A stretch of DNA of 64,000 bases from Kribbella pratensis (GCF_004366075.1 NZ_SODU01000001.1:1757134-1821133); one strand, 5' to 3'. Shown: positions 27,101 to 34,254, counted from the stretch's first letter. Notes: a model not told the origin generated them from the letters alone. Program-made: numbers and translations.

Positions 27101-27734
27101 GCCGCACCGGCAGCATCGCCGGCGTACCCGCGGCGAACTCGACCAGCCCGCGGTGCGTGAGCTGCACGATCTTCGGCGTACCGGTGGAGCCCGAGGACAG
27201 CATCAGTACGGCGACGTCGTCCGCGGCCGGGCGGTGGAAGTCGGAGGTCGGCTCGTGACCGGCCATCGCGTCCGGGTCGAGGACCGGGAGGCCGAGGTCG
27301 TTCGGCAGGTCGGACGGGCGGCCGATCAGGACGGTCCAGCCGAGCAGGTCGGTGATCCGGCGGAGGCGTTCGCGGCCCTCCTCGGTGCGGTCGCCGCCCG
27401 GGTTCGGCGCGACCAGCAGCGGGCGGATGCCGCCGAGGGTGCAGGCCCAGAACGCGGCGAAGAAGCCGACCGGCTCGGTGCAGTGCACGACCGCGGGGTC
27501 TCCGGCCCGTACGCCGTTCGCACGCAGGCCGGCCAGGATCCGGGCGGCCAGCTCGAGCAGCGTCGGGAAGTCGAGCTTGGTCTCGCGGCCGTCGGGCCCG
27601 ATCTCGACGACCCCGGCGCCGCCGAAGTCGCGGGCTGCGCGGAGCAGTGCGCTGGGCAGATCGCGGGGATACCCGGCGGGAATCATCAATGCCGGCCCGG
27701 TGGAGATCGCCGGCCGGTCCGCACCACTTCTCAC
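18102..27734 (-). CDS. Hybrid megasynthase: AL-linker-KS-AT-carrier-C(half)-A
   Basis: One 3210-residue frame. About residues 17-578: acyl-AMP ligase (LSSGSTGTPK, GMTETVTG). 580-1320: acidic, repeat-built linker. 1325-1712: ketosynthase with Ser1460 where the catalytic Cys belongs (SASSSSLVA); both histidines remain (EAHGIGS, KPNIGHLDSAAG). 1800-2150: acyltransferase with GHSVGEY and a malonyl-type AFHS. About 2240-2310: carrier-like domain, but the DSL motif reads GATPASM. 2470-2705: only the C-terminal half of a condensation domain, without HHxxxDG. 2712-3205: adenylation domain (YTSGSSGNPKG, NEYGPAE, GRADDQVKIRGHRVEPGE) in which the A10 lysine is Arg3196. No carrier or thioesterase follows. 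GTG 27734 is used; ATG 27686 (MIPAGYPRDLP) is an equally good start. The product is unknown and other domains must act in trans. Confidence 0.88.
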   Translation of the reverse strand: MRSGADRPAISTGPALMIPAGYPRDLPSALLRAARDFGGAGVVEIGPDGRETKLDFPTLLELAARILAGLRANGVRAGDPAVVHCTEPVGFFAAFWACTLGGIRPLLVAPNPGGDRTEEGRERLRRITDLLGWTVLIGRPSDLPNDLGLPVLDPDAMAGHEPTSDFHRPAADDVAVLMLSSGSTGTPKIVQLTHRGLVEFAAGTPAMLPVRPGQTTLNWLPLDRSGAFLLYHLLPVFTGCTNVHVNTDWVLANPLRWLDLMEQHRVNHSWSPNFGYRLATAAVAGEPDRHWDLSALRSLVSGGEQITVPVMSEFLRVTNRFGVVPETFVAAWGMTETVTGITFARPGLTPNVHRVRIPPTGVVEWVDQRPSSGKVAVARPGKPRTEVPGVLSLVSVGAPAPGTTVRIVAPNGAVLPEGRIGQLQVASARVTPGYLGNLEADRIAFPVGNWPARKWLATGDQGFITGGQLVITGRDSERIIMSGKLYYAHDIESVAATVVGAEQGLVAACGIADEETGTDRLVVFYALTADSVPGMDQAIRSLIQARLGLSAQVVGVPRRDFPTTPGGKILRPLLKQRWIDGTLLEPPTTHVEPAGATPASGPTGQGPSSTPESTPFADEDAAERTTELPVVRLAWKRELQQSIPTPPQRPTLGTPPPPSPDPTAPAPDPTPTASVEPTSTAPDREPTRTASDAEPTRTSSEAEPTPTASVEPTSTAPDREPTRTASDAEPTRTPSEAETTPTASVEPTSTASDPEPVRTAPADEVRTAPASAEGTAASAATSSASATGPVLGSTAPPPPAPDSPPATAPAPHVEQEPADEQSDTDEQQHDAATASVDVPDEEHTPSADEGSAELEDPAGRSEAEESYDAAVAGADVLDEDQTFSGDEDSTEQEQTTGRSEAEPSYDDAAVGTDVPDEDQTPSDDEQSADREPHDTANELGRTDPTDATDAVEMTEAAEPVEATSADATDAVDATDAMEAAEVVDAADAADASDAADAADASDAAEDVDAAGAADGADALESVGESAHSGSGDVVAEGTDSGEDAGFEGGVVASMSDDGSDEFVTDEVAAYSDDASQEARAGSDAETSDEKADLEQDETDADGASDEDADEAEADASASSEPALTSEAADTHEETTDSEAGTAEPAESTSTDIEKADKPAVTDTNGTATIAAAEVDADVEDADGEDADVEDADDEDADVEDAVGAGDARGDDSDDEIGADEGLADEASADEARAGESRVYEVFADGVVSEVGAGDVVGDESAVAAPEGALDAEPGEEQSAAGLVVVDVDGVESAGDVAADVVPEEAQDSAAAESTAVGARVGVVEPVAVVGVAGRFPGAEGVEQFWENLVGGVESLRRESGDGVVAVSGVLEHVESFDAKFFGLSDREAELMDPAQRLFLEVCHQALEHGGYAGTTNRVGVFAGSGMNLYNRQHQSRDSIATRVAYRLGLTGPAIGVQSASSSSLVAVHLACQALRSGDADLALAGAAAVQVPQATTYHPTPDSILSPSGQIRAFAADADGTVGGNGVAAVLLKRLDQALTDGDTVYAVIRGTAVSNEDAPAGNQTELIERALDRAGFDADSLSYIEAHGIGSPAADAAEVKALTTALRRHTDKVGFCTLGSVKPNIGHLDSAAGMAGLIKTILMLQHRMLVPTINVTEPSPELDLDGSPFVIGTEVREWTVPLLSGGTTLRAGVSALDPGGTNAHVILEEAPRQIRRGDDGPVVLPLSAPDPDALADLVELYRTDLGHGTGHRLIDLAGTAALGRPAHRHRIAVAGGTEAELVTALGSAQPTEVPRGGPGPLGYAFTGQGAARRGMAAGLAARFPVFRSVLDECDRVYHEETGGSLLELLLTPAGTAEGVWPTETAQPALFAFELALARLWQSFGVQPALVVGHSVGEYAALCVAGALSLADGVRLTAKRGELMQRGTVPGAMVAVRADADRVREIARTAGVEVAAGNGPQSFVLTGSEVIVGQLAAQLDQLQVAWQRLDVDRAFHSSLVDPILADFAEIVREITLKPLRTPMVSSWSGDLLESGTVLDSDYLVGQLRQPVLFGDAVEAVTAAGCRRFLELGPDAVLSPAGRRIAPNSTWIPAQRLGQDPVLATMNGLAELYEQGTEIAWAKVYADGGRVPLPTYPFRRVHHPVDPSVTVLAGPGTAVAGDNNAPRLNAFERAARAQAVVFEPPSSAAVKRIPLDPPEPVAAEPVEQAEESSPFALPAETHEIDADYLAQAGSLSGDEMSAERYRESLNVVLDLTCEVHNLDPYDLTVDHTFAELGATPASMAPVIDELKSRFEAELAPDDLFLTYTTPHKLATAVAVQTAEPVEAVEPVASQNEASLEQVAEKEQPVRDAREALAVLGSGLAELAAKVDEAAAATSEADLPGSGMAALMSQQLRVAGQLVDGVTKLMREQLALLGEPAAQTTEQTAEVEQVTEEEQTVPVNELRSDDEPAVEFRRTTMSPADVQRRDFIYWTQVLAGAEPLVLPADRARAAGDDAVASVQHELDKELGDAVLAYSRERKLSPVMTMLAAVATVLGRFAAQDDVTIGSALLGPKEIRPLPLRIDLSGEPDLGELTERIRDITAGAFDHAGTDLAILERDPLFQILVEFEDELADRDGDDLPPSVDLRFRLTQHDAGITCTADYRSGLFERPTIARLLDYLAEVLRRATTSPDLRLPELVLPIESDLEALRELESDADTSGPIGRLRRDAVVAGELSGLHTLFEQQVARTPDAIALIQDSRELTYAELDRRSNAVAWQLVDLGVKPGQLVAVRVARGTEMVVAVLAVLKAGAAYLPLDPGVPESRWAFMVQDAAAVALVGDDAALADRLGLRLVPVGGGDADTRARQAPPVRAAADDVAYCIYTSGSSGNPKGVVVPHRGPVNLVRHYLRTRRSLRTLQCTSFGFDVHVQEMFTTLASGAALVLIGEDDRYDPDAVVAALRDHGVQRLFMAFSPLTALLATMRRLPELPELREIVAGGEAMVLTHKVRDFLDAHPECRLFNEYGPAEASIVTTIHEVDPAEDRPSIGRPIDGVVVRLLDAALRPVPVGAVGEIHLGGAAVAQGYLGRPEETEHAFVADPGHPGARLYRSRDLGRWRADGTLEYLGRADDQVKIRGHRVEPGETEHVLADQPGVVDAVVVACSDPGGDTCLIGYVVLEDSDPAVLARLMLDLGKELPIYLVPADLIPIEELPLDDNGRLDRSRLPEPEWLKP
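24141..24212 (-). repeat. 30-bp tandem repeat in megasynthase linker
   Basis: Two full copies of a 30-bp unit (24141-24170, 24171-24200) and part of a third differ at one base. They encode Asp/Glu/Ala/Val decapeptides of the DVEDADxEDA type. The frame is kept. Confidence 0.85.
24721..24786 (-). repeat. 27-bp tandem repeat in megasynthase linker
   Basis: Two identical 27-bp copies (24721-24747 and 24748-24774) plus 12 bases of a third encode the nonapeptide series DAADASDAA. The surrounding residues extend the same Asp-Ala bias. Confidence 0.88.
25483..25735 (-). repeat. 105-bp tandem repeat in megasynthase linker
   Basis: A 105-bp unit, marked by GCGGTACTGG at 25483, 25588 and 25693, is present about 2.4 times with few differences. 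It encodes a 35-residue Pro/Thr/Ser/Glu block containing EPTRTASDAEPTRT and EPTPTASVEPTSTA. Near identity of the copies implies recent expansion. Confidence 0.88.
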
Positions 27735-28210
27735 GCCGATGCCACCACCAGCTGAGACCCAGAGGACGACTCGGGTACGACGGGGTGCTCGGCCGGTTGG
27801 CGACCCACGGACACGTGCCTCCCCAACTGGACGGGGCGGGTTCTGGGCAGACCCGCCTCACTTCACACCGACAGCAGCCCCGTTCTCAGCCTGCCGGAAC
27901 GATGTCGTGACCGGGCACACCCGGTGCGTCATCGCGCCGACCGACAGCCGTGAACCCTACCAGCCGCGACCCGCCCTGGAGGAGTCCGTTCTCACCAGCC
28001 GATGGTTAAGAATTCCCGCTGAGAACCACTGAGAACCACTGAGAGCCACTGACCACCGACATGGTTCCAACGAGTGACCGCGGCTTCCGATACGGCCCGT
28101 ACGAAAGCCGGTCACCCGCACCGCGTCAGCGTCGTGGCGGTCTCGTGTCAGGACGCCCGGTGATCGTGAGTGACGTCGTACAAAACATCACTCGAACGAG
28201 GAGTACCACC
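27735..28210. other. 476-base divergent gap between megasynthase and serine hydrolase
   Basis: No supported gene. It contains the hairpin ACCGGG-CACA-CCCGGT (27910-27925), a GTTCTCA site (27988-27994) and three 10-bp direct repeats (28020-28049). It should carry the promoters of the megasynthase and, closer to 28200, of the serine hydrolase gene. Confidence 0.6.
28020..28049. promoter_or_regulatory. Three 10-bp direct repeats (activator-site candidate)
   Basis: TGAGAACCAC, TGAGAACCAC and TGAGAGCCAC follow head to tail from 28020, followed by TGA. GTTCTCA at 27988-27994 is the same core in opposite orientation. Repeats spaced one helical turn apart suggest cooperative binding on one DNA face, as with SARP-type activators, though those usually have 11-bp spacing. 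Confidence 0.5.
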
Positions 28211-29323
28211 ATGTCGATCCAGTCGCCTTCCGTGGCGAGCACCGACCGCCCGGAGCTGCAGAAGGCCGCGCAGGAGTTCGTCGACGCCGGGTTCGGCGGT
28301 CTCGAACTGCGGGTGCACGACGAGCACGGCGAGTGGGTCGGCACCGCCGGGATCCGCGAACTCGGCAGCACCGAGGAACCGCCGGTGGACGGCCGGTTCC
28401 GGGTCGGCAGCGTCACCAAGACGTTCGTCTCGACCGTGGTGCTGCAACTGGTGGCCGAGGGCAAGCTCGAGCTGGACGGTGCAGTTGCCGGGCACCTGCC
28501 GCGGTTCGAGCTGGACCCGCGGATCACGGTGCGGATGCTGCTCGACCACACCAGCGGCCTGTTCAACTACACCGGCGAGTACTACCCCGACGGCACCGTC
28601 GTCGCAGGGCTCCCGGCGACCGGCAAGGAATGGGCCGACAACCGGCTGCAGGGCTACACCCCGGACGAGCTGGTCGAGTTCGCACTGGCCAAGCCGGCGC
28701 GGTTCGAGCCGGGTGCCGAGTGGAGCTACTCGAACACCAACTACACGGTCGCTGCGCTGCTGATCGAAGCGGTCACCGGCCGTACGTTCGTCGAGGAGCT
28801 GCAGACCCGGATCGTCGAGCCGCTCGGGCTGACCGGCACCGTGGAGCCGGGCGCCCGGACGGACATCCCCGGGCCGCACTCGCACGGATACCTCCGCTAC
28901 CAGGACGGCGACGAGTGGACGGTCGTCGACGTCACCGAGCAGAACCCGTCGCTGCTCTTCGCCGCCGGCAGCATGCTCTCGACCACGCAGGACCTGCACA
29001 AGTTCATGTCCGCGCTGCAGAGCGGCGAACTGCTGCCCGCCGAGCTGCTGACGCAGATGCGTACGCCGCAACCGAAGAGCGGACCACTCAACTACGGGCT
29101 GGGCCTGTTCGCCCAGGACACCGGCACCGAGACCATCTATCACCACAACGGCAGCGCCCCCGGCGGCTACGGCGCCCTCATGTACAGCTCGGCCGACGGC
29201 ACCAGGACCCTCACCGCCGCCATCACCATGGGAGACGCCGACGTAGACCTGCTGCAGATCTTCCCGCCCGCCCTCGAGCGCCTGGTGCAGGCAGCATTCG
29301 GCAACACAAGCTCTCCCCTGTAG
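28211..29323 (+). CDS. Serine hydrolase, beta-lactamase/DD-peptidase family
   Basis: The 370-residue protein has the class C/DD-carboxypeptidase motifs: SVTK near residue 75 (SxxK, nucleophile Ser), YSN in WSYSNTNY near residue 180, and HHNGSAPGG near residue 315 in the KTG position. GAGGAG precedes ATG 28211 by 8 bases. There is no obvious signal peptide, so it is more likely an esterase or amidase of this fold than a periplasmic resistance enzyme. It is divergent from the megasynthase and could be a tailoring or release hydrolase, but nothing beyond position supports that. It ends at a strong hairpin terminator. Confidence 0.88.
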   Translation: MSIQSPSVASTDRPELQKAAQEFVDAGFGGLELRVHDEHGEWVGTAGIRELGSTEEPPVDGRFRVGSVTKTFVSTVVLQLVAEGKLELDGAVAGHLPRFELDPRITVRMLLDHTSGLFNYTGEYYPDGTVVAGLPATGKEWADNRLQGYTPDELVEFALAKPARFEPGAEWSYSNTNYTVAALLIEAVTGRTFVEELQTRIVEPLGLTGTVEPGARTDIPGPHSHGYLRYQDGDEWTVVDVTEQNPSLLFAAGSMLSTTQDLHKFMSALQSGELLPAELLTQMRTPQPKSGPLNYGLGLFAQDTGTETIYHHNGSAPGGYGALMYSSADGTRTLTAAITMGDADVDLLQIFPPALERLVQAAFGNTSSPL

Positions 29324-29335
29324 ACGCTTCGGTGT

Positions 29336-29383
29336 GGTTGGGGAGGGTTTCTGCCCGATCCGGGTGAGAAACCCTCCCCAACC
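29336..29383 (+). terminator. Strong hairpin terminator after serine hydrolase
   Basis: A perfect 17-bp stem (29336-29352 with 29367-29383, GGTTGGGGAGGG.../...CCCTCCCCAACC) encloses a loop with a further CCCG/CGGG stem. It starts 13 bases after the stop codon. No T run follows, as is common in GC-rich actinomycetes. Confidence 0.85.
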
Positions 29384-29495
29384 CGATCCGTCGCGGGGTG
29401 GCTGAGCGGGGGCGTCGGGGTGCTGCGCACAGCGCGGCGGCACCCCCGGGTGAGATGATAAGGTCGGTCCGCTTGCTCCACAGGAGCGCAACTGC

Positions 29496-29516
29496 CCCGG
29501 CCCGTCGTTGGCCGGG
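29496..29516 (+). terminator. Hairpin before tRNA-Val
   Basis: CCCGGCC (29496-29502) and GGCCGGG (29510-29516) form a 7-bp stem with a 7-base loop followed by CTTCGTTT. Its position between the serine hydrolase terminator and the tRNA could mark the end of a short RNA starting near 29460 or a processing signal. Confidence 0.35.
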
Positions 29517-29535
29517 CTTCGTTTGCTGTGGACAT

Positions 29536-29612
29536 GGGCTGTTAGCTCAGTTGGTTAGAGCACCTCGTTTACACCGAGGGGGTCGGGGGTTCGAGTCCCT
29601 CACAGCCCACCA
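29536..29612 (+). tRNA. tRNA-Val (anticodon TAC)
   Basis: The cloverleaf is complete: acceptor GGGCTGT with ACAGCCC, D arm GCTCAGTTGGTTAGAGC, anticodon arm CCTCG-TTTACAC-CGAGG, T arm CGGGG-GTTCGAGT-CCCT region, and CCA encoded at 29610-29612. The anticodon TAC reads valine codons GTA and GTG. Confidence 0.97.
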
Positions 29613-29628
29613 CACCGCGCTTCGGCGC

Positions 29629-30099
29629 CTACCCCGGGTACGACGTGAGGCTTGCCAGGGCCTCGGCGTAGTCGTCCGGGTTGCGAGCCTCTGGGATCGG
29701 GTTGAGGACCGACCAGCGAATCAACCCGGCGCGGTCTATGACGAAGGTGGCGCGCAGGGCGCAGCCGCGGTCGGGGGCGAAAGCGCCGTACGCGGTGGCG
29801 ATCACGCCGTGGGGCCAGAAGTCGGTCAGCAGGCTGAAGTTGAGGTTCTGGGCGTCGGCGTAGGCCCGGAGGGTGAACATCGGGTCGCAGGAGATCGCCA
29901 GGAACTCGGCGGCGGCCAGCAACGACGGGCGGTCCCGTAGTGCGGCCAGTTCACTGGTGCAGACCTGACTGAAGGCATACGGATAGAAGACCAGTACGAC
30001 GTCCCGCCGGCCGGCGTAGTCGCTCAGCCGGACCGGTTCGCCGTACTGGTTCTGGGTCTCGAAGTCGGGTGCCCGGCTGCCGACAGCCGGGAGGCTCAC
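29629..30099 (-). CDS. ahpE: AhpE-type 1-Cys peroxiredoxin
   Basis: The 156-residue protein has the peroxidatic Cys47 in FYPYAFSQVCTSELAALRD. The usual active-site Thr is Ser44, and the AhpE-like FDRGCALRATFVIDRAGLIRW region follows with a catalytic Arg. It should reduce peroxides in the cytoplasm. GTG 30099 overlaps the TGA of the DUF3052 gene (GTGA), so the two are co-translated; the same pair occurs as Rv2238c/Rv2239c in M. tuberculosis. It ends 16 bases from the tRNA-Val 3' end. Confidence 0.9.
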   Translation of the reverse strand: MSLPAVGSRAPDFETQNQYGEPVRLSDYAGRRDVVLVFYPYAFSQVCTSELAALRDRPSLLAAAEFLAISCDPMFTLRAYADAQNLNFSLLTDFWPHGVIATAYGAFAPDRGCALRATFVIDRAGLIRWSVLNPIPEARNPDDYAEALASLTSYPG

Positions 30100-30539
30100 C
30101 CCCGGCGGCCGGACTTCGGGACCACCAGCTTGGTGGCCGACCAGTCGTCGGTCACGCTCAGGGTGCTGGTCGTCGCCAGGCCCGCGACCGGCGCGGCCTC
30201 GGTGATGTCGCTGGTCTCGACGTAGCCGTCGCGGCCGACCTTCGGGGTCAGCAGCCAGACCACTCCACCGGCCTTGAGGTCGGTCAGGATGTCGAAGAAC
30301 GCGTCGACCAGGTCGCCGTCGTCCTCACGGAACCAGAGGAGGACGACGTCGACGACTTCGTCGGTGTCCTCGTCGACGAAGGCCTCGCCGGTGATCTCCC
30401 GGATCGCGTCGCGGAACTCGTCGTCGCAGTCATCGTCGTACCCGATCTCCTGGACGACCCAGCCGGCCTCCAGGCCGAGCCGGGAGGCCATGTTCGGCAC
30501 TCCGCTCTTGCCGTCCGCGTGGTCCGCGGTCGCGCTCAC
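30096..30539 (-). CDS. DUF3052 family protein
   Basis: The 147-residue acidic protein starts (M)SATADHADGKSGVPNMASRLGLEAGWVVQEIGYDDDCDDEFR and matches the actinobacterial DUF3052 family by its conserved opening and VVLLWFREDDGDLVDAFFDILTDL. The function is unknown. AGGAGG is placed 5 bases before GTG 30539, which excludes the longer frame reaching 30827. It is the first gene of a two-gene operon with ahpE and is divergent from aceE across 266 bases. The conserved placement beside aceE across actinobacteria suggests a link to central carbon or redox metabolism. Confidence 0.88.
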   Translation of the reverse strand: MSATADHADGKSGVPNMASRLGLEAGWVVQEIGYDDDCDDEFRDAIREITGEAFVDEDTDEVVDVVLLWFREDDGDLVDAFFDILTDLKAGGVVWLLTPKVGRDGYVETSDITEAAPVAGLATTSTLSVTDDWSATKLVVPKSGRRG

Positions 30540-30805
30540 GTGTCCTCCTCCGTGGTCCCCGCTTACCCGGGGGTAGGTGTCAGTAGCCTGCTGCTCAGCG
30601 ATAGTCCATCGTGACGTACCGCGTCGCGCAAGTATGCACCAGGGTTCCGTGACGTGTCCGGTATGCGCGTGGCGGGTGCGAGGCGTGTCCGCTGAGATCC
30701 GGCGCGGCCGCCCGGAATCGGGCCGGAAGGGAAGGCGAAGTAGAACGCATACCGAACAGGTGACAGGATTGCAGTGAAGACAACCAGAGAGAACGGCAGG
30801 ACAAC

Positions 30806-33577
30806 GTGGCTTCCGGACACGAACCACCAGCCATCATCACCGAGGGGATGCCCACCCAGCTCCCCGACATCGACCCCGACGAGACACGGGAGTGGGTCGA
30901 ATCGCTCGACGCGGTCCTGGACGAACGGGGCAAGGCGCGAGCGCGCTACCTGATGCTCAAGCTGATCGAGCGCGCCCGGGAGCGACAGGTCGGCGTGCCC
31001 GCACTGCGGAGCACCGACTACATCAACTCGATCCCGCCCGAGCGTGAGCCCTGGTTCCCCGGCGACGAGCACATCGAGCGGCGGATCCGGGCCTTCATCC
31101 GGTGGAACGCCGCCGTGATGGTGAGCAAGGCCAACCGCAAGGGCCTGGAGGTCGGCGGCCACATCGCCACCTACCAGTCGGCCGCCAGCCTGTACGAGGT
31201 CGGTTTCAACCACTTCTTCCGCGGCAAGGACCACCCCGGCGGCGGCGACCAGATCTTCATCCAGGGACACGCCTCGCCGGGTATGTACGCGCGGGCGTTC
31301 CTGGAGGGCCGGCTGTCCACCGACCAGCTGGACGGGTTCCGCCAGGAGGTCTCCCGCGGCCCGCACAACGGGCTGTCGTCGTACCCGCACCCGCGGCTGA
31401 TGCCGGACTTCTGGGAGTTCCCGACCGTCTCGATGGGTCTGGCCGCGCTGAACTCGATCTACCAGGCGCGCTTCAACCGGTACCTGCACCACCGCGGCAT
31501 CAAGGACACCAGCCAGCAGCACGTCTGGGCGTTCCTCGGTGACGGCGAGATGGGTGAGCCGGAGTCGCTCGGCGCGATCGGCCTGGCCGCGCGCGAGGAG
31601 CTCGACAACCTCACCTTCGTGATCAACTGCAACCTGCAGCAGCTGGACGGCCCGGTGCGCGGCAACGGCAAGGTCATCCAGGAGCTGGAGGCGTTCTTCC
31701 GCGGCGCCGGCTGGAACGTGATCAAGGTGATCTGGGGCCGCGAGTGGGACAACCTGCTCGCCCAGGACCACGACGGCGCGCTGGTGAACAAGATGAACAC
31801 CACGCCGGACGGCCAGTTCCAGACCTACTCGGTCGAGTCCGGCGAGTACATCCGCAACAACTTCTTCGGCGGCGACCAGCGGCTCCAGCAGATGGTCAGC
31901 AACCTGTCCGACGAGGATCTGCGTAAGCTTCCCCGCGGCGGTCACGACTACCGCAAGGTGTACGCCGCGTTCAAGAGCGCGACCGAGCACGTCGGGCAGC
32001 CGACCGTGATCCTGGCCCAGACGATCAAGGGCTGGACGATCGAGGCGCTGGAGGGCCGCAACGCGACCCACCAGATGAAGAAGCTGACCTCGGACGACCT
32101 GAAGGCGTTCCGGGACCGGCTGTACCTGCCGATCGACGACTCCGCGCTCGAGGACGCCTACAACCCGCCGTACTTCCACCCCGGCACCGACTCGCCGGAG
32201 TTCCAGTACATGATGGAGCGGCGCAAGCAGCTCGGCGGATCGTTGCCGCAGCGGCGGGTGGCCCCGAAGACCTCGCTCAAGCTGCCTGGTGACGACGTCT
32301 ACAAGCCGCTCGCCAAGGGCAGCAACTCGCCGGTCGCGACCACGATGGCGCTGGTCCGGCTGTTCCGCGACCTGATGAAGGACCCGGAGATCGGCGACCG
32401 GATCGTCCCGATCGCCCCGGACGAGTACCGCACGTTCGGCATGGACTCGATGTTCCCGACGGCCAAGATCTACTCGCCGCACGGGCAGCAGTACGAGGCC
32501 GTCGACCGCAACCTGCTGCTGTCCTACAAGGAGTCCGAGCAGGGCCAGCTGCTGCACGAGGGCATCAGCGAGGCCGGCGCGATGGGCTCGATGATCGCGG
32601 CGGGTACGGCGTACGCGACGCACGGCGAGCCGATGATCCCGTTCTACATCTTCTACTCGATGTTCGGGTTCCAGCGGACCGGTGACTCGCTCTGGGCGCT
32701 GGGCGACCAGCTCGGCCGGGGTTTCCTGGTCGGTGCGACGGCCGGCCGTACGACGCTGACCGGCGAGGGACTGCAGCACGCGGACGGTCACTCGCCGCTG
32801 CTCGCCTCCACCAACCCGGCAGCGGTGCACTACGACCCGGGCTTCGCCTACGAGGTCGCGTACATCGTCAAGGACGGTCTGCGCCGCATGTACGGCTACG
32901 GCCTGGACAAGGACAAGCCGTTCGGCGAGGACGTCTTCTACTACCTCACCGTGTACAACGAGCCCGTCCCCCAGCCCGCCGAGCCGGAGAACCTCGACGT
33001 CGCGGGGCTGCTCAAGGGCATGTACCGCTTCGACGAGTACCAGACCGCCGAGGGTGACGACGTACCGCGGGTGCAGCTGCTCGGGTCCGGTGTCGCGCTG
33101 CCGTGGGTGCGGAAGGCCCAGCAGATCCTCGCCGAGGAGTACTCGGTGGCCGCGGACATCTGGTCCGTGACCTCGTGGAACGAACTGCGCCGGGACGCCG
33201 TCGCCGCCGAGCAGCACAACCTGCTGCACCCGGACGAGCCGGAGCAGGTGCCGTTCGTGACCGAGCAACTGAAGGACACCAAGGGTCCAGTCGTTGCCGT
33301 CAGCGACTTCATGCGCGCGGTGCAGGACCAGATCTCCCGCTGGGTGCCGAACGACTACACGTCGCTCGGGACCGACGGCTGGGGTCTGGCCGACACCCGG
33401 GCCGCGGCCCGGCGCCACTTCCAGGTGGACGCCGAGTCGATCGTGGTCGCCGCACTGGAGATCCTCGCCAAGCGCGGTGACGTGAAGCCGGAGGTCGCCG
33501 CCGAGGCGGCCCGCAAGTACCGCATCGACGACCCGACCGCGGTCGCCGGCGTCAAGCAGGAGGGCGCCGGCGCCTGA
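30806..33577 (+). CDS. aceE: Pyruvate dehydrogenase E1 component (homodimeric type)
   Basis: The 923-residue protein is full length for AceE. It has [20 protein letters not shown] near residue 70, the thiamine-diphosphate motif [10 protein letters not shown]...[15 protein letters not shown] around residues 245-290, and the C-terminal transketolase-like domain. It decarboxylates pyruvate and passes the acetyl group to the E2 component. GTG 30806 is preceded by GGCAGGA. Its position next to AhpE/DUF3052 and upstream of the FAS-II locus matches M. tuberculosis Rv2241; acetyl-CoA made here feeds the fatty-acid genes downstream. A strong terminator follows. Confidence 0.97.
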   Translation: MASGHEPPAIITEGMPTQLPDIDPDETREWVESLDAVLDERGKARARYLMLKLIERARERQVGVPALRSTDYINSIPPEREPWFPGDEHIERRIRAFIRWNAAVMVSKANRKGLEVGGHIATYQSAASLYEVGFNHFFRGKDHPGGGDQIFIQGHASPGMYARAFLEGRLSTDQLDGFRQEVSRGPHNGLSSYPHPRLMPDFWEFPTVSMGLAALNSIYQARFNRYLHHRGIKDTSQQHVWAFLGDGEMGEPESLGAIGLAAREELDNLTFVINCNLQQLDGPVRGNGKVIQELEAFFRGAGWNVIKVIWGREWDNLLAQDHDGALVNKMNTTPDGQFQTYSVESGEYIRNNFFGGDQRLQQMVSNLSDEDLRKLPRGGHDYRKVYAAFKSATEHVGQPTVILAQTIKGWTIEALEGRNATHQMKKLTSDDLKAFRDRLYLPIDDSALEDAYNPPYFHPGTDSPEFQYMMERRKQLGGSLPQRRVAPKTSLKLPGDDVYKPLAKGSNSPVATTMALVRLFRDLMKDPEIGDRIVPIAPDEYRTFGMDSMFPTAKIYSPHGQQYEAVDRNLLLSYKESEQGQLLHEGISEAGAMGSMIAAGTAYATHGEPMIPFYIFYSMFGFQRTGDSLWALGDQLGRGFLVGATAGRTTLTGEGLQHADGHSPLLASTNPAAVHYDPGFAYEVAYIVKDGLRRMYGYGLDKDKPFGEDVFYYLTVYNEPVPQPAEPENLDVAGLLKGMYRFDEYQTAEGDDVPRVQLLGSGVALPWVRKAQQILAEEYSVAADIWSVTSWNELRRDAVAAEQHNLLHPDEPEQVPFVTEQLKDTKGPVVAVSDFMRAVQDQISRWVPNDYTSLGTDGWGLADTRAAARRHFQVDAESIVVAALEILAKRGDVKPEVAAEAARKYRIDDPTAVAGVKQEGAGA

Positions 33578-33595
33578 CGCCGACCACCCGCCAAC

Positions 33596-33627
33596 GGGCC
33601 GCTCACCCCATCCGGGGTGGGCGGCCC
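33596..33627 (+). terminator. aceE terminator
   Basis: GGGCCGCTCACCCC and GGGGTGGGCGGCCC form a 14-bp stem (one G-T pair) around the loop ATCC, 18 bases after the aceE stop. Confidence 0.85.
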
Positions 33628-33664
33628 GCCGCATATTCGCTGGGGCCGCACGGCGAGTCGGCCC

Positions 33665-33676
33665 TACCCTCGGCAC
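33665..33676 (+). promoter_or_regulatory. Leaderless promoter -10 of GNAT gene
   Basis: TACCCT (33665-33670) fits TANNNT and ends 6 bases before ATG 33677, with no Shine-Dalgarno between. Confidence 0.4.
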
Positions 33677-34198
33677 ATGCCTGAGTTGATCGAGCCGACC
33701 GTCCAACTGCGCGACTCCTGGATGGAGTCTGCGAGCGAGTGGGGCGACACCCATCAGGACGGGGCCGGGTTGTGGGAGGCCGACGACCTGAGCACAGTCG
33801 ACGGGTTCGCCGCGTGGACGCAGCGGTTGGGCGAGCAGAGCGACGACAGCATCCCGGTCACGCCGGAGCGGGTGCCTGCGACGTACTGGTGGATCGTTGA
33901 CGGCGGCACCTACCTCGGCGCGATCACGCTCCGGCACGCGCTCAACGAGAAGCTGTTCGAGGGCGGTGGGCACATCGGGTACGGCGTACGCCCGTCGGCA
34001 CGAGGTCGCGGGCTGGCGACCTGGGCGCTCGGCGCCGTACTCGACAGCGCCCGTGAGCGCGGAATGGACCGCGTGCTGATCACCTGCGACGACGGCAACG
34101 TCGCGTCCGCACGGACGATCGAGCGCAACGGCGGCGTACTCGAGGACGTCCGCGACACCTGGCTGGGCCGCACCCGCCGCTACTGGATCGAGCTCTGA
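33677..34198 (+). CDS. GNAT family N-acetyltransferase
   Basis: The 173-residue protein is a GNAT domain of the YkkB/RimJ-like type: LIEPTVQLRDSWMESASEW at the start, WWIVDGGTYLGAITLRHALNE, the acetyl-CoA binding GYGVRPSARGRGLATWALGAVLDSARERG near residue 100 and NVASARTIERNGGVLEDV. The substrate is unknown. ATG 33677 appears leaderless. An in-frame ATG at 33617 overlaps the aceE terminator stem and is rejected. It stands alone between aceE and the peptide transporter. Confidence 0.9.
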   Translation: MPELIEPTVQLRDSWMESASEWGDTHQDGAGLWEADDLSTVDGFAAWTQRLGEQSDDSIPVTPERVPATYWWIVDGGTYLGAITLRHALNEKLFEGGGHIGYGVRPSARGRGLATWALGAVLDSARERGMDRVLITCDDGNVASARTIERNGGVLEDVRDTWLGRTRRYWIEL

Positions 34199-34254
34199 GC
34201 CGGGTTTGCTACCGTCGGCGCTGACCGTTTGTCGACGACGGGGAGTAGTTGAGC

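Noticed and set aside
30563..33973. 1136-codon minus-strand frame across aceE
   Set aside because: No domain or signal; antisense shadow of a complete AceE.
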